24,037 nucleotides of DNA from a virus. The stretch is taken from the IMG/VR virus record IMGVR_UViG_3300032322_003151, positions 1-24,037 of that record; one strand, written 5' to 3'. Positions 20,134-24,037 of the stretch are shown piece by piece. The notes under the pieces are model-generated. The model did not search any database, was not told the DNA's origin, and saw only the letters and a list, made by a program, of their open reading frames with translations. Made by a program: the position numbers and the translations under genes. The stretch's first letter is position 1, and each line of letters opens with the position of its first letter.

Positions 20134-21633
20134 TCAATTCAAACGAATATATTGATTAAGTACTTTAGTATAAGCTTCATTTAACTGTTGGATGAGATTA
20201 TCCACGTTTGAACCGTCTTCCGTTACTGGAATGGGGGGTTCACCAGGGAAACCATGAGTGTGGGATACCAAGAACCTTACAATTACATTCAATAGTTCCA
20301 GAAGTTCTTCTCCTCTCACAGCACTTGAGGTATTTGGTTGAATTTGAAGTGCGAAAGTTTGCTCGTCAATACCATATAAGGTGTTGCTGAAATTAATTTT
20401 GTTTTTTCCAGGTATTTGAGAAAGCTGAGATAAAAGATAAACGTGTTGAGCCCCAAATGCTCCGTAAGTTTCAGGTAAAGCATTTGTTTCGATTTTCCTA
20501 AAACTCTTTGGTGTTATTTTGATAGGGTCACCAACTCTGTCTTTCTGGTAAATCAAACCGTATCCACCAATTTTGTCGTTGGGGTTTAATTTGATTTTGC
20601 TAAAAACACTTGTAAGAACTTGGCGTACTTGATTTACAGGTGTTGTTTGCATCAATTGATACGAACTGTTAGTTGGTCTGAAAAAGATTGGAAATCTCTC
20701 ATCAAATGCGCTAAAAAGAACCGTACCTGTTTTAGTTTTGAGTTCAGCGTTACAATCTTGTAAGAAATTATTGATATAAACAATAGCCTGTTGTAAACTC
20801 AACATAGAAAACGTTTGTGAAGCACGAATGAATTTGTATTGCTCCACGTTTGAGTCAACCTTTAGATTTTGTGAAGTTGTTAGCACATTAGGAAGTAATT
20901 TGTACAATCTTACACTTCCATTAAACAAATCAAAGGTGTTTTCAGGATTACTAATTTCATACTCTAAAAGATAGTTGACCTGCAGATTTTGTACTTTAAC
21001 ATCCGCTTGTTTTACAGTTCCCCCAATCGAGGTCTTTGTTTGAAACTTACTTAATTGTATAAATGCTCTGTTTTTGTTTCCTACCGGGTCTCTATTTGAA
21101 ACAAGTTCTCCGTTATATTTTCCGGCTCTAATAAGGGTGGTATCTTCTTTTAATACAATGTCGGTACTTCCTCTACCCAAAAGAGCAACATCCCCTGGGT
21201 CTGGAAAAACACCATCTGGGTCTGGGTTTTTGTATGTACCATCAGGGTTTCTTAAGTTTTGTGCACCAATAATCTGAACTCCTGATATATCGGTAAACTT
21301 TTGAGATTCGTTGTAGTTTTCCTGAACTATATTCTGGATTCTGTTGAAAGGTCCTTGAATATAGTATTGGTTAAGGAATTGAGTGGTATTAGGCTCGTGA
21401 TAATATACCTGAACTAATTCATCAACTTTGGGTACAGACCATACATAAAGAGGAAGTAGTGAATTGAAAACAAAGGGGTCCTTTTCAGTCCAATAGTTTT
21501 TTGGGCTGAATCCATCATAACTCTTCTTGATTGCGGCAATGTCATCAGTAAGTACCTGGACTCTTACTCTTCCAAGATTAAGAGGGTCTTGGTTGTCAAC
21601 TACCACACCATAAAACCAAATTCTACCTTCCAT
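20134..21633 (-). CDS. Baseplate hub protein, gp5-like OB-fold, no lysozyme domain
   Basis: The N-terminal 95 residues match the OB-fold of the T4 gp5/VgrG-type central hub: RIWFYGVVVDNQDPLNLGRV, then RVQVL, a proline-rich loop (NSLLPLYVWSVPKVDE) and LVQVYYHEPN. The protein is 499 residues; in place of the T4 lysozyme and long needle it has a middle region with no recognised domain and a C-terminal segment with S457-HTHGFPGEPP, a motif common near the end of hub/spike proteins. The hub carries the cell-puncturing spike at the centre of the baseplate. Absence of the lysozyme implies that cell-wall digestion is supplied by another protein. It overlaps the upstream gene by 11 bases. The OB call is good; which hub role it serves is less certain. 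Confidence 0.78.
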   Translation of the reverse strand: MEGRIWFYGVVVDNQDPLNLGRVRVQVLTDDIAAIKKSYDGFSPKNYWTEKDPFVFNSLLPLYVWSVPKVDELVQVYYHEPNTTQFLNQYYIQGPFNRIQNIVQENYNESQKFTDISGVQIIGAQNLRNPDGTYKNPDPDGVFPDPGDVALLGRGSTDIVLKEDTTLIRAGKYNGELVSNRDPVGNKNRAFIQLSKFQTKTSIGGTVKQADVKVQNLQVNYLLEYEISNPENTFDLFNGSVRLYKLLPNVLTTSQNLKVDSNVEQYKFIRASQTFSMLSLQQAIVYINNFLQDCNAELKTKTGTVLFSAFDERFPIFFRPTNSSYQLMQTTPVNQVRQVLTSVFSKIKLNPNDKIGGYGLIYQKDRVGDPIKITPKSFRKIETNALPETYGAFGAQHVYLLSQLSQIPGKNKINFSNTLYGIDEQTFALQIQPNTSSAVRGEELLELLNVIVRFLVSHTHGFPGEPPIPVTEDGSNVDNLIQQLNEAYTKVLNQYIRLN

Positions 21634-21832
21634 TTCTATTCTGATATTCTTTCAGGATTGAATTGTACAATTCTTCTACTTTATCGAGATAAACACTCAA
21701 ACCTAAAATGTTTTGTTTGGTTGTCTCAAACTCATCTGCAAGCTGGTCCATCACTTGTTCCAGCCGTTGATTTGGTACATTTTTAGCGTCTTTGGCTACC
21801 TCCACGAACACTTTGAATTCTTCCTGTGTCAT
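21623..21832 (-). CDS. Small helical protein coupled to the hub gene
   Basis: The ATG at 21832 (MTQEEFKVFVEVAKDAKN) is preferred over one at 21850, because an AAAGG lies about eight bases upstream of it and it begins one base after the upstream stop. The 69-residue protein is almost all helix, acidic, with a regular heptad-like pattern (LEQVMDQLADEFETTKQNIL, VDKVEEL-like spacing) and no membrane helix or Cys. It overlaps the hub gene start by 11 bases. A small coiled-coil protein here could be a tail-assembly chaperone or hub-associated adaptor; there is no direct evidence. Confidence 0.72.
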   Translation of the reverse strand: MTQEEFKVFVEVAKDAKNVPNQRLEQVMDQLADEFETTKQNILGLSVYLDKVEELYNSILKEYQNRNGR

Positions 21833-21833
21833 A

Positions 21834-23987
21834 CTATTTTCCTTTTGCAAATACTTTTAATACCCCCCCTGAAAGTGGTGGAACAAACACTGTCCCTTCT
21901 ACTTTACCGTTTGCGATGAATTCGTCATATCCACCCTTTTGCATTGCAGTGGTAAATGCAACCATTCTGTTTGGACTACCATCTGGCAAAGTTCCGGTTT
22001 TAAGTCCGTAAGCTTGCATATACTCAATAGTATTGAGCACGCCTCTCTCTGGGCTCATTCCTGGTAAAAATTCTGTCAACACGAGTAATGCATTTGGCAG
22101 TGGTGAAGGTGGGGTTCTAGGTTCACCTCTGATTAATTCCAGAATTCTTTGAATCTGTTTGATTAAGCTTTTACACTCTCGGTAATTTAGGAATCCTTGA
22201 ACTAGTGGTTCAGCATAGTTAAGAATTGCGTTAATTGCTTTTAACTTAGCACTCTTACTGGTTCTGGCAATATCTCTTAAAATTTCTCTGAGTAGTCTTA
22301 GAAGGTTTTTCTTGAGCATGTTGAATAGTAATTCCAGAAATCTATTCATGATTCTACCGATTACTCTTGTAACAAACTTTCTAAATTTTTTGGCAAAATC
22401 AACCCCATCAGTTACCAAGGTGCTTGCTAAAGCATTTATGGTGTTAGCAGAATTAATAAGGGTATTCGCTGAGGAGATGATTGAGTTACCAGATACTATA
22501 AGATTGTTTGCAAAACCTAAAATTTGTTCTCTTTGATATTCAACGAAAATAAACATAGGAAGTAGGACTTTGGGAGTAAAAATTGAATAAAAAAGTGCTG
22601 CAGGGATTTTTTTTATTAAATCTTGGTTAAATGGATTTTCAAAGTTAAATCCAACACCACCAAAACCTTCCTGTGACCAAGTTTGAGGTATATTATCTAA
22701 AACTCTTTCAATTTCTGCTACTTGGTCTTCAACTGGGAGAGAATCGATGGTGTTGGATAAAGTATCAAGTTCTTGAAGTAAAATTTGGTTATTTACCGGT
22801 AAATCAACATTATCACAATCAATGTATTGGACAATACCCCTTTTCTGATTATTAGAGGCCTGGTTAATGTCATTTAACTCAATTTCAGTGAACGCGAAAA
22901 ACTCATCATCCAAATTGTCCAACTCAGAAACTTTTGCTACCCCAGATACATCTATTTCAGATGAACCTGGTTCACAAATACCCATAATCCTAAATAAAAT
23001 TGTTACAAATTTATTCTGGTTTTCTAATTGCTGGATTGACAATCCACTTGCCAGAAGACCTGTTGTTATGTTAAGTAAGCTTGCAAGGAAAGTCTTGGCA
23101 TTAAACAAATCAATTGATTGAATATAATCACCAATTGCTGTGACAATTGTATTTGCTGAAAATTGAAGAGTGGCTTGAGCCGGATTAGTCGATGTGGGAG
23201 AACCTTCTCTGTCAAGCAGAAAGACTCTGAAAAAATCTCCAGTTTCACCAAGACCATTTTGTTGGGTGTATTCTATGTCAAAAACTTTTTGACGGCTTCT
23301 CCCATTATAATAAACCGAATATTCATCTTTAAATGTTTGCCCTTTGTTTTGAATGCGTTCGTTTAATTCATAGTTCATTGGAAACCCTGAAGTACCCGCA
23401 TAGTTTTTGTAGGTGGCTAAACTTGTTATACCAGTAGTTTCATAATATAACTTTCCGATTTGAGTCTGAGGATTGATTTTCAGTGAATTGTTAAAATCAA
23501 TACTTTCAACTCTAACATATATCCCTTCTTGTTGGGGTAATAATGATAATGAAGGTATGCTTTGAACTTGGGTTGTTGATAACCCTTTGTAAGTTTGTTC
23601 CTGCGCACAATCTAAAGTACGGAACATTTCTTCCTGGATTATTGTACTAATTTCGCCTTTCATTTTAAACACAAGTTCCAATAGATTTTTTCTAATCAAT
23701 TGATTTGTGTTTGTATATCCAGTACCTAAGTTTGTCTGATTAATAAGACCAACCAATTTATCAAAACTGGTTGGTTGGTTTCTTTTATCCCTACTTTGGT
23801 TTGCTTCAACTGAAGACTTTTGACCCGCTAATGCCTGCAGAGATTGTGCAAGACTATCACCCCTTTTTTTATCACTTTCTTGAGTGAGCTGCCTTGATTC
23901 ATTGTATGCCTGCAGCGCAGCAATTCTATTCGAAATTGCTTCGTAACCTCCTGCTATGTCTAAAGATTGATTACTGAATATTGGCAT
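21834..23987 (-). CDS. Large tail/baseplate structural protein, family unknown
   Basis: This 717-residue protein starts MPIFSNQSLDIAGGYEAISN, followed by a coiled-coil-like segment (AALQAYNESRQLTQESDKKR), then a beta-rich region (residues about 130-290, with GIYVRVESIDFNNSLKIN and DEYSVYYNGRSRQKVFDIEY). A hydrophobic stretch follows near residues 458-482 (IPAALFYSIFTPKVLLPMFI), then a basic amphipathic region (about 530-580, KFRKFVTRVIGRIMNRFLEL). The mixed make-up suggests a large baseplate or hub-associated protein; it is too short and lacks the uniform helical make-up of most tape measures. It is translated with the small helical protein and the hub downstream. I cannot name a T4 equivalent. 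Confidence 0.68.
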   Translation of the reverse strand: MPIFSNQSLDIAGGYEAISNRIAALQAYNESRQLTQESDKKRGDSLAQSLQALAGQKSSVEANQSRDKRNQPTSFDKLVGLINQTNLGTGYTNTNQLIRKNLLELVFKMKGEISTIIQEEMFRTLDCAQEQTYKGLSTTQVQSIPSLSLLPQQEGIYVRVESIDFNNSLKINPQTQIGKLYYETTGITSLATYKNYAGTSGFPMNYELNERIQNKGQTFKDEYSVYYNGRSRQKVFDIEYTQQNGLGETGDFFRVFLLDREGSPTSTNPAQATLQFSANTIVTAIGDYIQSIDLFNAKTFLASLLNITTGLLASGLSIQQLENQNKFVTILFRIMGICEPGSSEIDVSGVAKVSELDNLDDEFFAFTEIELNDINQASNNQKRGIVQYIDCDNVDLPVNNQILLQELDTLSNTIDSLPVEDQVAEIERVLDNIPQTWSQEGFGGVGFNFENPFNQDLIKKIPAALFYSIFTPKVLLPMFIFVEYQREQILGFANNLIVSGNSIISSANTLINSANTINALASTLVTDGVDFAKKFRKFVTRVIGRIMNRFLELLFNMLKKNLLRLLREILRDIARTSKSAKLKAINAILNYAEPLVQGFLNYRECKSLIKQIQRILELIRGEPRTPPSPLPNALLVLTEFLPGMSPERGVLNTIEYMQAYGLKTGTLPDGSPNRMVAFTTAMQKGGYDEFIANGKVEGTVFVPPLSGGVLKVFAKGK

Positions 23988-23992
23988 AGGAC

Positions 23993-24037
23993 TTACATTC
24001 TGTACTTAGAATTGTCCTCAATTTCAGAATCTTTTTC
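23993..24037 (-). CDS. C-terminal end of a minus-strand gene cut by the window edge
   Basis: Reading into the window from the right edge on the minus strand, 14 open codons end in TAA at 23993: an acidic tail ending SEIEDNSKYRM. The gap to the next ATG (23987) is only five bases, as expected within an operon. Only the tail is visible, so the product cannot be named. Confidence 0.45.
   Translation of the reverse strand, partial: EKDSEIEDNSKYRM

Noticed and set aside
1-24037. tRNA genes, integrase, insertion sequences, inteins or homing endonucleases
   Set aside because: None found by eye: gaps are too short for tRNA except small ones with no cloverleaf, and no such protein motifs occur.

Overview
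The window is most likely part of the genome of a T4-like contractile-tailed phage (Caudoviricetes, myovirus). Terminase large subunit (gp17-like), portal (gp20-like), prohead protease (gp21-like), scaffold core (gp22-like) and major capsid protein (gp23-like) follow one another in T4 order. The DNA is AT-rich and genes are packed with 4-20 base overlaps. I saw no tRNA, integrase, transposon or CRISPR array. The host is unknown. Three weak cues favour a Bacteroidota host: most leaders are A/T-rich with no Shine-Dalgarno sequence, there is a phage-encoded ribosomal protein bS21 of Bacteroidota-like appearance, and one small protein resembles DUF4494. Many proteins look like families I associate with uncultured marine phages; that is memory, not a search result.

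Layout. 34-2001 (+): three accessory proteins, namely a ParB/Srx-like DGHHR protein with a C-terminal Cys tag, a KTSC-domain protein and a nucleotidyltransferase-like protein. 2069-2875 (+): a Thr/Pro-repeat (mucin-like) protein. 2897-6590 (+): four overlapping genes of conserved but unknown type, including an acidic Met/Asp-rich protein. 6597-16225 (+): packaging and head module (gp17, gp20, unknown, unknown, gp21, small protein, gp22, gp23), interrupted by bS21 on the minus strand at 10977-11162. Two tandem hairpins precede the scaffold gene, and a bidirectional-looking terminator follows the capsid gene. 16268-16676 (-): two small unknown genes. 16709-17353 (+): a Cys-rich basic protein resembling DUF5872. 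17325-24037 (-): a run of tail/baseplate-type genes ending, in genome order, with small accessory genes. It includes a gp5-like OB-fold hub protein without lysozyme, two large structural proteins and a second Cys-tag protein.

How it fits together. The plus-strand block would build, mature and fill the head: scaffold and protease make the prohead, the portal forms the vertex and the terminase pumps DNA. The minus-strand block appears to supply baseplate and tail parts. Tail sheath and tube genes (18, 19), which lie between 17 and 20 in T4, are absent here and must lie elsewhere. The most interesting threads are: bS21 together with leaders lacking Shine-Dalgarno sequences; a TATTTAT(A/T) element placed 13-14 bases before several start codons; short Cys/basic modules on four unrelated proteins; and a CxxCGD motif shared by the capsid protein and the Thr/Pro protein.
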